Positions 8,379-15,340 of a stretch of DNA of 64,000 bases are shown here, piece by piece. Each line of letters begins with the position of its first letter. Positions within the stretch are counted from its first letter, which is position 1. Made by a program: the position numbers and the translations under genes. This DNA comes from an uncultured Flammeovirgaceae bacterium. GTDB lineage: Bacteria > Bacteroidota > Bacteroidia > Cytophagales > Cyclobacteriaceae. Location: assembly GCA_937883755.1 (NCBI GenBank), contig CAKZYA010000032.1, forward strand, positions 62,001 through 126,000, written 5' to 3'. The notes under the pieces were generated by a model that made no database searches, was not told where the DNA came from, and was given only the letters and a program-made list of their open reading frames with translations.

Positions 8379-9060
8379 GCAGGATCTCACCGAAATAGAA
8401 GAGACGCAATTCCAACAGAAGGTAGCGTCTGACGATGAATTCCGGCAGGCAGTTCGTTTACGGGAGCTGATTCACGAGAGAGTGGAAGCCTACGGAGCAG
8501 CCCAACTAAAAGAACAGCTAAAAGCTAATCTGGCCGCCCAGCGTGGCACTATTGAAGAAGAAGACGAATCTCAAGAGAGCGAAGAAGCTACAGTTCGTCC
8601 ACTATTTGGTAGTCCGGCAACAGTTCGCTGGGCTATTGCGGCCTCACTGGCACTAGTACTGGCTGCTGCGGTTGTCTTTCTAAACCTATCCGGTTCATCT
8701 GATGGTGACGGTTCAGTAGCGGTAGAAGATACTACGAAAACGGATGCTCCCGTTACTGGAGGACAGGTAGAAGCCCCTAATTATGCGGGAACTGACACCT
8801 ACACATCATCCTACGTTATTGCTAGCAAAGGCATTTCGCAAGTAGCCCACGCACTGCTAGTAATTGACGAAAATCGCACTGAGGCTACCTATCAATTAGT
8901 TGATGATACTTTGCGAGTATACTACCCTCAGGATATTTTCGCTGACCCACTTCAATTAGTTAATCAAAAGGGCGGAGTAATACTGCAAATCAACGAGGAC
9001 TATTACTCGATAGACTTAACCGAAGCAGCTACCGAGCAACCGCTTACTGCCCAAGAGTAG
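8332..9060 (+). CDS. Membrane-anchored anti-sigma-like protein
   Basis: The protein has 242 residues. Residues 1-70 form an acidic helical segment (LLDRHFEQDLTEIEETQFQQKVASDDEF) resembling the cytoplasmic part of Bacteroidota anti-sigma proteins. One membrane helix is at about 101-119. Residues 120-242 would be periplasmic. No zinc-binding HxxxCxxC motif is present. The start codon lies inside the sigma-factor gene, as is usual for sigma/anti-sigma pairs. The same style of N-terminus is seen in the TPR protein at 25092. The periplasmic part may sense envelope state, which is inference from architecture. Confidence 0.7.
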   Translation: MNLTNEDRELLDRHFEQDLTEIEETQFQQKVASDDEFRQAVRLRELIHERVEAYGAAQLKEQLKANLAAQRGTIEEEDESQESEEATVRPLFGSPATVRWAIAASLALVLAAAVVFLNLSGSSDGDGSVAVEDTTKTDAPVTGGQVEAPNYAGTDTYTSSYVIASKGISQVAHALLVIDENRTEATYQLVDDTLRVYYPQDIFADPLQLVNQKGGVILQINEDYYSIDLTEAATEQPLTAQE

Positions 9061-9085
9061 CGATATATACTTCAACAGCATTATC

Positions 9086-9122
9086 AAAGCCTACGCGCCT
9101 TACTGTGCCCGTAGGCTTTTTT
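9086..9122 (+). terminator. Terminator after the anti-sigma-like gene
   Basis: A perfect 10-bp stem AAAGCCTACG / CGTAGGCTTT with a 14-nt loop is followed by TTT. Confidence 0.8.
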
Positions 9123-9130
9123 CATTATCA

Positions 9131-9173
9131 GTAAGAACATGACGGTTCGCCGCGCGATTAATCATGTTCTTAC
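9131..9173. repeat. 12-bp perfect inverted repeat between convergent genes
   Basis: GTAAGAACATGA (9131-9142) and its exact reverse complement (9162-9173) flank a 19-nt GC-rich loop. It directly follows the terminator at 9086 and lies 9 bp past the stop codon of the convergent minus-strand gene at 9183. There is no T run, so it may be a processing or protection hairpin rather than a terminator. Confidence 0.7.
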
Positions 9174-9182
9174 CGCAGCAGA

Positions 9183-9587
9183 TTAGTACACCATCTGCAA
9201 ATCAGAAATAATCTTCTCTAAAGTTACTTTATCCTGGTCAGACATTGTGATGCTGGCGCAGCGGTGGGGCAACTTAGATTTCGTTAAGAAGTGGGGGCGA
9301 CAGTCGGGGGCATTCAGGATAATCTCTTTAATCTTCCAGAATCGATGTTTCTGGCTATCCCTTGTACCCTCTTCTCTCTGTTGCCAATCGTAGGTGGAAA
9401 CTTCTGGTGAAGTCTCAGCTGCTACTTCTGGCAGTGGATGAAAGGTGGCCTCCCAGTTTGTCTCGTGAGAGTAGTTAATGATACGGGGTGATAATCGATC
9501 GATGCTGAAATCAATAGCTACTTCCTGGGCGTAGGACAATGAACTGATTAGGAAGAAACTAACTATGAAGATGATAGAGCGTGTCAT
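9183..9587 (-). CDS. Hypothetical secreted protein
   Basis: The 134 residues start with a signal peptide (MTRSIIFIVSFFLISSLSYAQ). The mature part has no family I recognise. It holds two cysteines (PDCRPHF and HRCASI) that could form a disulfide. It is the last gene of a minus-strand run (11274 to 9183) that begins at the ECF-type promoter at 11304-11334. The gaps in this run are about 100-145 bp, so co-transcription is uncertain. Confidence 0.5.
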   Translation of the reverse strand: MTRSIIFIVSFFLISSLSYAQEVAIDFSIDRLSPRIINYSHETNWEATFHPLPEVAAETSPEVSTYDWQQREEGTRDSQKHRFWKIKEIILNAPDCRPHFLTKSKLPHRCASITMSDQDKVTLEKIISDLQMVY

Positions 9588-9730
9588 TCGTACTTTTGTG
9601 GTTTTCTACAATTCTAGCAGTTTCTCTCTCAAAATTCAGTGAAAGACTTTGCTAAGTCTAACCCGTGTACGATTATGAGTAAAAAGGGATGAGTTTCCCG
9701 ATGACGGGAGAAATGGTTAGTGCGTGGTGA

Positions 9731-10330
9731 CTACTTCAGATGAAGAGTCTCTTTAATTATGTGTAATAAGCCATCAGTTTCTATTGTGCCTTGTACGATG
9801 TGGTAGCCAGTAATGACTCTAGCGTCAAAAGCTATCTGGTCGTACTCAAATCGAGCGTAAAAAATATTGGGTTGTTGGTATACGGTGAGGGTACAGGAGC
9901 CGGACTGGGGTATTCCAGGACGGTGATAAATCAACTGATTATAGTCCCAGTGAATACTCAGTGAGTCCTTTTCTTGCTGTACGCTAGTAAAAGCACAAGA
10001 ATGAGCCAAATTAGCTTCGTACCATTGGAGGTAATGGTTAGCATTATTCCATTGTTCTTGAGATTGCAGCAGGCAATAGATAAAGGCTTTCCAGACTTCT
10101 AGTGCAGTCTCACGTACTGGTTGAGTAGAAGGAGAGGTGTAGGTTTTTTGGGGCTTTTCTAAGAGTTGTACCATAAATGGATAAACCTCTAATGAAGTTT
10201 CTATCGGAACTACGGTTGTACCAATAGGTTTGGGCTGAGGAGTAGGCAGCGAAGCTTCGTGATCAGCATCACTGCAAGCCAGTAGGGACATAAATAGCCC
10301 ACCTATACAGAAGTAAGCTGCTATTTTCAT
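9731..10330 (-). CDS. Hypothetical lipoprotein
   Basis: The 199 residues have a lipoprotein signal (MKIAAYFCIGGLFMSLLAC). After a Pro-rich linker (PTPQPKPIG) there is a helical part followed by a beta-rich C-terminal half (SLSIHWDYNQLIYHRPG; ARFEYDQIAFDARVITGYHIVQG). I recognise no family. It follows the beta-barrel gene on the same strand after a 96-bp gap. Confidence 0.5.
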   Translation of the reverse strand: MKIAAYFCIGGLFMSLLACSDADHEASLPTPQPKPIGTTVVPIETSLEVYPFMVQLLEKPQKTYTSPSTQPVRETALEVWKAFIYCLLQSQEQWNNANHYLQWYEANLAHSCAFTSVQQEKDSLSIHWDYNQLIYHRPGIPQSGSCTLTVYQQPNIFYARFEYDQIAFDARVITGYHIVQGTIETDGLLHIIKETLHLK

Positions 10331-10426
10331 AGTAGAATGATTTAAATACAGAAGATGAATAGGGCTGCTCGGATTAACGCTCAGTCTTCAAGAATATTCA
10401 ACCGTACTTTTTCTATTGCCTAAAGT

Positions 10427-11068
10427 TTAAAACCGCCACCCAGTACTGAATAGGAAGTAACCATTCCCTAATAATTGTGGGTTACCTGATAGGCTCGATA
10501 TTGTGCCATTTTCATCAATATCAGCTAGACTAGAACTAAAGCGCATTCCCAATAAAAGCCCTTGATTAAATTCGTATTCTACCCCGAATGCTAACGAAAA
10601 ATCGGTTGGAGTGAACTCATCCCGGCTATCGTTACCGTCAATTGTGGAAGACAACAAGATTCCGAGTTGGGGTCCAACTTGGATATTGAACTTTCGGGCA
10701 GGGTATAGTTTAACTAGTAAGGGAACCAGAAAATACTGGTTTCTCACTATCTGGCTAGGTTGAGTGCCTATGCGACTAACGTCTGCAAATCCTTGGTCTA
10801 CAGCTCCCTGCTGAGAATACAGTAGCTCGGGTTGTAAAGCAAACCATCTCGATAAGCGAAGCTTAGCTAGACCACCAATGGATAATCCTGACCTAAGCCC
10901 GTATACGCCTCGTACATCTTGGTCACCATTATATAGTGAACCTGCGGTAAAACCTATCCGCACTCCGTACTCAAAGCGGTCGAGTTGCTGTTGGGCTTGG
11001 GCTGAGAATATTGCTAGGGCGAAGGCAAAGGCGAGTAGTAATCTTTTAGTATACATAGGTTTTATCAA
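10427..11068 (-). CDS. Outer-membrane beta-barrel protein (PorT-like)
   Basis: The 213 residues begin with a signal peptide; Met-5 is a possible alternative start (MYTKRLLLAFAFALAIFSAQAQ). The barrel part includes GVRIGFTAGSLYNG, LSIGGLAKLRLSRWFALQPELLYSQQGA and FNIQVGPQLGILLSS, which match the PorT/outer-membrane-beta-barrel families of Bacteroidota, and it ends in STGWRF. It is 23 bp downstream of the 60-residue gene and probably shares its transcript. The barrel at 12378 has the same arrangement (LLYSQQGA versus LYSTQGA), so the two are likely paralogues. Confidence 0.78.
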   Translation of the reverse strand: MIKPMYTKRLLLAFAFALAIFSAQAQQQLDRFEYGVRIGFTAGSLYNGDQDVRGVYGLRSGLSIGGLAKLRLSRWFALQPELLYSQQGAVDQGFADVSRIGTQPSQIVRNQYFLVPLLVKLYPARKFNIQVGPQLGILLSSTIDGNDSRDEFTPTDFSLAFGVEYEFNQGLLLGMRFSSSLADIDENGTISSLSGNPQLLGNGYFLFSTGWRF

Positions 11069-11091
11069 ATCTAGAGTAGAAAATTCGGCTA

Positions 11092-11274
11092 CTAATATAA
11101 GGTTTTGTGGTTAAGACTGGTAGTATCAGATACAACGATTGACGATACTCCTCCGGCAGTGTTAGGCCGAACTTGCTGCTGACTGCTTTCGTCGATTTCG
11201 CTAACGGTTTTCATAACTAAGATAGCTAGGGCGAGAAAAATAAGTCGTAGAAAGTTTTGAATGTCGCGTCGCAT
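11092..11274 (-). CDS. Small single-pass membrane protein (60 aa)
   Basis: One hydrophobic helix near the N-terminus (LRLIFLALAILVM) is preceded by basic residues. It is followed by a polar tail (EIDESSQQQVRPNTAGG). Such a small ORF would normally be doubtful. Here it starts about 24 nt after the transcript start predicted from the ECF-type promoter at 11304-11334, and the barrel gene follows after 23 bp. That context makes it a credible first gene of the operon. Its function is unknown; it could be a small membrane regulator or an N-terminally anchored peptide. Confidence 0.5.
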   Translation of the reverse strand: MRRDIQNFLRLIFLALAILVMKTVSEIDESSQQQVRPNTAGGVSSIVVSDTTSLNHKTLY

Positions 11275-11303
11275 GATTAATAGCGTTTTTTGTTGTTTTC
11301 ACT

Positions 11304-11334
11304 AGTATATGCCCTGCAACTACTGAAGGTTAAT
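11304..11334 (-). promoter_or_regulatory. Putative ECF-type promoter, site 3
   Basis: On the minus strand this reads ATTAACCTT, 14 nt, CATATACT. The predicted transcript start near 11298 gives a 24-nt leader for the 60-residue gene. Confidence 0.6.
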
Positions 11335-11352
11335 GATGTAGGTAAAAAACTT

Positions 11353-11556
11353 TTAAAGTTCTCCCCGTACCGCTCGTTTCACTACTTCTATCTTACTGTG
11401 TATCCGCAGCTTACGGTAGATATTTTTGACATGAAACCGCACAGTATTGATGGATATCCCGAGTTGATCGGCAATTTGCTGGTAGCTCTCGCCCTCAGCC
11501 AGGCTGCTTACCACATTACGTTCTTGTTCAGTAAGTATTTCAATAGGTTCTTTCAT
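11353..11556 (-). CDS. Stand-alone LuxR-type helix-turn-helix protein
   Basis: The 67 residues are almost entirely a LuxR/GerE DNA-binding domain: LTEQERNVVSSLAEGESYQQIADQLGISINTVRFHVKNIYRKL, with the scanning and recognition helices intact. There is no receiver, sensor or ligand domain, unlike most family members. Either the protein works as a free DNA-binding unit or it is a remnant of a larger response regulator. The normal start and the ECF-type promoter 210-240 bp upstream argue for a working gene. Its transcript would carry a leader of about 200 nt. Confidence 0.8.
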   Translation of the reverse strand: MKEPIEILTEQERNVVSSLAEGESYQQIADQLGISINTVRFHVKNIYRKLRIHSKIEVVKRAVRGEL

Positions 11557-11643
11557 GGTTGTAGAATTTTTCGAGTTTTTATATTTAAGAGGAGACTTTT
11601 CCTTCCTAGTATCAATTAAAGAGAGTTATAAAAGACTGCTAAG

Positions 11644-11667
11644 CCCAATGGATTTACCTCCATTAGG
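11644..11667 (-). promoter_or_regulatory. Hairpin in the leader of the LuxR-type gene
   Basis: CCCAATGGA and TCCATTAGG form a 9-bp stem (8 Watson-Crick pairs and one G:U or A:C mismatch depending on strand) around a 6-nt loop, in the middle of the predicted 200-nt leader. On the transcript strand the loop region contains GGAGGTAAA. Confidence 0.4.
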
Positions 11668-11764
11668 TTACTCAAAAAGCATTGTGAGCTCTTTTTCTCT
11701 CAGAGCCAAGCAAAAAGCCCTTCTGAAAGAAGAGTCATTTCACTCTAGTCTACTATGCTCTCAA

Positions 11765-11795
11765 ATAATATCCCGGCAGTAGGGGCAAGGTTAAT
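11765..11795 (-). promoter_or_regulatory. Putative ECF-type promoter, site 4
   Basis: On the minus strand this reads ATTAACCTT, 14 nt, GATATTAT. The nearest downstream gene is the LuxR-type gene starting at 11556, which would have a leader of about 200 nt. Confidence 0.55.
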
Positions 11796-11815
11796 GGAAG
11801 GCGTAGAAAAAATGT

Positions 11816-11837
11816 CACCTACATGAGTATGTAGGTG
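11816..11837. repeat. Perfect 9-bp hairpin
   Basis: CACCTACAT (11816-11824), loop GAGT, ATGTAGGTG (11829-11837). No T run follows on either strand. Confidence 0.7.
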
Positions 11838-12004
11838 TGGATTTATGGCTTAGATGCTGTATATCTTTCAGAAAAGTACTTTAAATAGTAGGTGGCTAAT
11901 GAATTTTATTAGGCTGGTAGTAATATTTATGCAACCTTCTGGGTGAGCATCGTATTCCGGTGAATAGATTAGCGAGCTCCAGTATTTTTAGTCTTGAAGC
12001 AGAT

Positions 12005-12124
12005 TCAATTGTCAAATTCTTGTGTCAGCAGGCTATTGTTTGTAATCGACAACTCAACTCCTGTGTCAGGAAGCTATCGTTTGTAGTCAATTGTCCAAAT
12101 TCCACGTCAGTAAGTCATCGAAAT
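12005..12124. repeat. Three degenerate ~40-bp tandem repeats
   Basis: Units begin near 12005, 12047 and 12087. Shared blocks are TCAATTGT(C)CAAATTC in units 1 and 3, CTGTGTCAGnAnGCTATnGTTTGTA in units 1 and 2 (with gaps), and GTCAGnAnG in all three. They are too diverged and too short of spacers to be a CRISPR. Confidence 0.5.
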
Positions 12125-12206
12125 AGCTAAGCAAGCTAATTCCTACGACTGATAATGTAGGTACACCATCTCAGCACTTACACTACTATTGTATGAGGCA
12201 GTTACT

Positions 12207-12240
12207 GCCCCCTTTTTTTAAAGGGGCTAGGTTTTTTTTA
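12207..12240 (+). terminator. Palindrome with T run (terminator-like)
   Basis: GCCCCCTTT ... AAAGGGGC is followed within 4 nt by eight T. No annotated gene ends just upstream on the + strand. The core CCCCTTT/AAAGGGG also occurs twice at 13051-13152, so it may be a dispersed repeat rather than a functional terminator. Confidence 0.4.
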
Positions 12241-12317
12241 TATTTATCTTACTGAGAAAGCGCACTAACCAGTGATATTAGTATTACTTGAAGGCATAAT
12301 TAAGAAGCAACCAACTG

Positions 12318-12347
12318 TTGGTTTTCTCCGATTTGTCCCGATATTTG
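12318..12347 (+). promoter_or_regulatory. Housekeeping-type promoter of the barrel gene at 12378
   Basis: TTG (12318-12320), 19 nt, GATATTTG (12340-12347), seven of eight positions of TAnnTTTG with exact spacing. The start codon is 30 nt downstream. Confidence 0.55.
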
Positions 12348-12377
12348 AACTGATTTACGAAGAATAACCGAATACCT

Positions 12378-13043
12378 ATGCTAAAAATATGGATAACTGC
12401 ATTGATCAGTCTGGTTACTATCTCAGTATCTCACGCTCAAATTGGTATTGGTATTAAGGGTGGGGGGAATGTCGCTCGATGTATTGGAGACGGATGTGAC
12501 GATGAGGATATTGAAAGTTTGGCAAAATTAGGCTACCATGTAGGCCTAGTGGGTAACATCATTATTAGCCAGCGATTTGATCTGCAAGTAGAAGTTTTGT
12601 ACTCTACCCAGGGGGCGCGATCTGATCCCTTCACTATAGAGTCGGATAATCCAGATGCTGATGGAATTCTGGTAAAAGAGGTCGTCATTCGTAATAATTA
12701 CTTGAACCTTCCGGTGATGCTCAAATTTTATCTCGTAGATAAGTTATATGTTCATGCTGGGCTGTATCTGGGTTTCTTGCTTGAATCAACTTCCGAGATT
12801 GTTTCCCCTCAGTTACAGAATATATCGGGAGTACCACTGGTGGGCGATACTAAGGATTTGTTCAATGATCTGGATCTTGGGATAGGTGGGGGGATTGGCT
12901 ATAATTTTGGCTACCGACTGACTGCCGAGGCGCGCTACCAATATGGACTAGCGAATACCAACGCCGAAGCCTCAGCAGCTATCAGTCGCAATACGCTGTT
13001 TCAGCTCTCCCTCCTCTACCGCATCATTAAGCATCGGGATTGA
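12378..13043 (+). CDS. Outer-membrane beta-barrel protein (PorT-like)
   Basis: The 221 residues start with a signal peptide (MLKIWITALISLVTISVSHAQ). The barrel segments IGIGIKGGGNVARC, FDLQVEVLYSTQGARS, LPVMLKFYLVDKLYVHAGLYLGFLL and LGIGGGIGYNFGYRLTAEARYQYGL are of the PorT/outer-membrane-beta-barrel type. Two cysteines in the first extracellular loop (ARCIGDGCDDED) could bind metal or pair. Unlike its neighbours it has a housekeeping-type promoter, not the TTAACCTT motif. It ends convergently with the caspase gene. Confidence 0.78.
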   Translation: MLKIWITALISLVTISVSHAQIGIGIKGGGNVARCIGDGCDDEDIESLAKLGYHVGLVGNIIISQRFDLQVEVLYSTQGARSDPFTIESDNPDADGILVKEVVIRNNYLNLPVMLKFYLVDKLYVHAGLYLGFLLESTSEIVSPQLQNISGVPLVGDTKDLFNDLDLGIGGGIGYNFGYRLTAEARYQYGLANTNAEASAAISRNTLFQLSLLYRIIKHRD

Positions 13044-13045
13044 GC

Positions 13046-13166
13046 AAATCCCCCTTTACGAAAGGGGAAGTGTATAGTCGAGCACAATGAGTTAACATTG
13101 AAAACCCAATTAATATAGCACTGTTTGCCATTTCCCCCTTTGGAAAAGGGGGATACAGGGGGATTT
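13046..13166. repeat. Composite inverted-repeat element between convergent genes
   Basis: The outer arms AAATCCCCC (13046-13054) and GGGGGATTT (13158-13166) are perfect complements. Inside them are two hairpins: CCCCTTT-ACG-AAAGGGG (13051-13067) and CCCCCTTT-GGA-AAAGGGGG (13134-13152). The 121-bp unit has no ORF. It resembles the small mobile or dispersed palindromes seen in many Bacteroidota and cyanobacterial genomes; copy number elsewhere in this genome is unknown. Confidence 0.65.
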
Positions 13167-13193
13167 ATCCAGTGTGTTATTTTGCCAGAAAAT

Positions 13194-15059
13194 CTACTTC
13201 TTAAAGTAGAAGTCACCCGTGAGCGAGGTAGACTCCCAGGGAATTTGCTTTCCTTCTGATTTCTGAGAAACAGTAGCCCGTACCCGCTTAAATACCTGTT
13301 CAATGGTGAGGTTAGGCGTGGCTAAGTGGTTGAGTAAAGCTTCGGTGTAAATACCGTGCTTACCTCCGCCATCCGAAGCAGTTTGTCCCGGTGCCGTAGC
13401 GTAAGCAACCAGTGAACCTCGGGGTGCACTCATAAAGGCTAGTCCATTTCCTCTAGTACTACGGCTCCAACTGCGCTCAAAGGGGTTGTCACGGCAGGCA
13501 TCTAGCATCACAATGTTGGTGCGGGAATTAGCGGCTTCCATTTTGGCCAGTACCCGGTCGGCGCGTACGCAGTCGTACTCTACATCATAAGCACTCGCCA
13601 ACTGAGCATCTATCGGAATCAAGTAATTGCTACCATTTACCTGCACTCCGTGCCCAGCGTAGAAAAACAAGCCTACGTCGTAGTTTTTGAGTTGCTGACC
13701 AAAGTCATCAATTGCTCGTTTAATCTCATTTTGATGCAAATTTTCGTGCTTCATCACCGTAAAGCCCAGGCCCTCTAGCGTAGATTTCATGGCGTTAGCA
13801 TCGTTAATCGGGTTGCGTAGCTGTCCGCCCTGCTGGTAAGCACTGTTGCCAATAACTAGGGCTAATCTTTTTTCTTGGGAAGTAGCCTCCCGCCGGATAG
13901 AGAAGGTATTAGTGGTACTTTGCTGGTAACGATCGGTAGCAACAATGGTAAATTCGTTATCCCCCAGGTGTAAAGGAGCTTCCAGACTGAATTGCCCGTC
14001 GGGGCGCAGCCAAGCCGGCTGGTTGTTAATTAGTACTTCTTGAATACCGTCGCGGTCGGTAGCTTTTCCCGCAATCCGAATATTTTGCACCGCAATCTGC
14101 TTAAAACCTCGGGTTAGGGTAGGTTCTGTAATAGTGATGATAGGTTTATCACCTGCACCACCAGTGGTAGCGGCAACTGGTGAAGTATTAGATGGAGCTG
14201 TTTTCTCCTGAGTCGCCACAACTGGCTTGTTTGATGAACTGGAGGAATTATCAGCAGATGAATTAGTATTCGTATCTTGAGTAAATGGTTCTGTTTTTTG
14301 CAGTGAGGATTGTTTAGCCGTATCAGTTGATTTATTCTCAGAAAGCAGGTCGTTTGGAGAGTTGGACTGCGGGCGATTATAACTAGCCACAGGGGGAGTT
14401 GTAGTTTTATCTGAAGGTTTTTGGTCTAGGTACGAGACCCGCAGATAATCTACGTAGATTAGGTTATTAGATTCAAACCCGATGTTGTCGCCAAAAAACT
14501 CCTTGAAGGGCATAGTGTGTACCAACTGTTTATTGACGAAGAAGTAGTAAAATCGGTCGATTTTCCGAACAGTAAGCGTGTTATAGTCAGCCCGATGCAG
14601 ATAATTTGTCGCCCGGTCCTTCACAAACTGCTCAAGACCCAACGTCTTACGCCACTGGCTGATGTAAAACTTATTCTCCTTAAAGCCAAAGAAAAAACTA
14701 CCTCGTTCGGAGCGTCCCCACGATAGGGCAATGCTCTTTTTAGGCTTACCCTGCACGAACTTTAGGCGAGTCTCAATCTCAAAATCCCGATTTTCGTTGA
14801 AGCGGATACGAGTCCAACTGGCGTGCTCGTCGTACATGGGGGATTTTGATTGCCACTCGTACTGGCCATTCCTTATTTTACCTTCCCTTCGACCCTTGCG
14901 CTCGAGGCCAACAAACCAACCATTTAGGTTATTATCGAAATTCTCGAGCAGCACATCCGTACGCTGAGCAGCGGTAAAGTCATCGTATTTTTTCTGGGCG
15001 AAAAGCTGGAAAGTATTTAGTATCGCTAGAGAAGTCAGAAGAATATATCGGTACCACAT
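13194..15059 (-). CDS. Secreted caspase-fold (peptidase C14) protein with LamG-like and Ig-like domains
   Basis: The protein has 621 residues. A signal peptide (to about residue 21, LFAQ) is followed by a LamG/keto-disaccharide-hydrolase-like jelly-roll (about 25-210), a Ser/Thr/Asn-rich linker (210-300) and one Ig-like domain (about 303-395, DKPIITITEPTLTRG ... GDNEFTIVATDR). The caspase p20 domain spans about 397-621 (RLALVIGNSAYQ). The catalytic dyad is intact: His470 in YAGHG and Cys522 in DACRDNP. It should act in the periplasm or outside the cell, cutting after a basic residue if it follows other bacterial caspase-like enzymes. It is divergent from the LPP20 genes; both sides of the 281-bp gap carry a TTAACCTT-N14-NATA promoter. 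Confidence 0.88.
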   Translation of the reverse strand: MWYRYILLTSLAILNTFQLFAQKKYDDFTAAQRTDVLLENFDNNLNGWFVGLERKGRREGKIRNGQYEWQSKSPMYDEHASWTRIRFNENRDFEIETRLKFVQGKPKKSIALSWGRSERGSFFFGFKENKFYISQWRKTLGLEQFVKDRATNYLHRADYNTLTVRKIDRFYYFFVNKQLVHTMPFKEFFGDNIGFESNNLIYVDYLRVSYLDQKPSDKTTTPPVASYNRPQSNSPNDLLSENKSTDTAKQSSLQKTEPFTQDTNTNSSADNSSSSSNKPVVATQEKTAPSNTSPVAATTGGAGDKPIITITEPTLTRGFKQIAVQNIRIAGKATDRDGIQEVLINNQPAWLRPDGQFSLEAPLHLGDNEFTIVATDRYQQSTTNTFSIRREATSQEKRLALVIGNSAYQQGGQLRNPINDANAMKSTLEGLGFTVMKHENLHQNEIKRAIDDFGQQLKNYDVGLFFYAGHGVQVNGSNYLIPIDAQLASAYDVEYDCVRADRVLAKMEAANSRTNIVMLDACRDNPFERSWSRSTRGNGLAFMSAPRGSLVAYATAPGQTASDGGGKHGIYTEALLNHLATPNLTIEQVFKRVRATVSQKSEGKQIPWESTSLTGDFYFKK

Positions 15060-15100
15060 AGTAAGATCGTCGGTATTTAGGTTAGAAAAAACAGCTTACC

Positions 15101-15131
15101 CTTCTATACTCAATACTTGGTTAAGGTTAAC
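15101..15131 (-). promoter_or_regulatory. Putative ECF-type promoter, site 5 (caspase gene)
   Basis: On the minus strand this reads GTTAACCTT, 14 nt, TATAGAAG. The predicted leader to the caspase start at 15059 is about 36 nt. Confidence 0.6.
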
Positions 15132-15254
15132 GGTAGATCTGATAATTTTAGGACGATCAGCAATTTTATAGGGCAACTTTCCTAAAACGACCCTAAATTT
15201 ACCTTATATACACCAGTTGTTCCAAAAAAATTTTTAATTTTCGAGGTAATTTTC

Positions 15255-15285
15255 ATTAACCTTTACTCTACACTCGGCATAAACA
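15255..15285 (+). promoter_or_regulatory. Putative ECF-type promoter, site 6 (LPP20 gene)
   Basis: The site reads ATTAACCTT, 14 nt, CATAAACA. Transcription would start near 15291, downstream of an in-frame GTG at 15287, so the coding start must be the later ATG 15341 (leader about 50 nt). Confidence 0.6.
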
Positions 15286-15340
15286 AGTGAATGATACTTC
15301 ATCCACTATGTTTTACCAATTACTTAACTTTATTTCACTT

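Larger units (their letters stand above)
11796..12317. other. Non-coding stretch with a hairpin and degenerate tandem repeats
   Basis: I see no gene in this stretch. It holds a tight hairpin (11816-11837), three degenerate repeats (12005-12124) and a palindrome followed by T residues (12207-12240). The stretch is AT-rich and unlike neighbouring coding DNA in texture. A small RNA is possible, but I can show no promoter that pairs with the 12207 terminator-like structure. Confidence 0.5.

Noticed and set aside
11290-11782. Two + strand ORFs of 109 and 75 residues
   Set aside because: They run antisense through the LuxR-type gene and its leader, show no recognisable domain, and cross the predicted promoters.
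12005-12124. Degenerate repeats as a CRISPR array
   Set aside because: Only three diverged units, no regular spacers and no cas genes.
13016-13303. 95-residue minus-strand ORF across the repeat element at 13046-13166
   Set aside because: It joins caspase antisense codons to repeat DNA and lacks any start context or domain.
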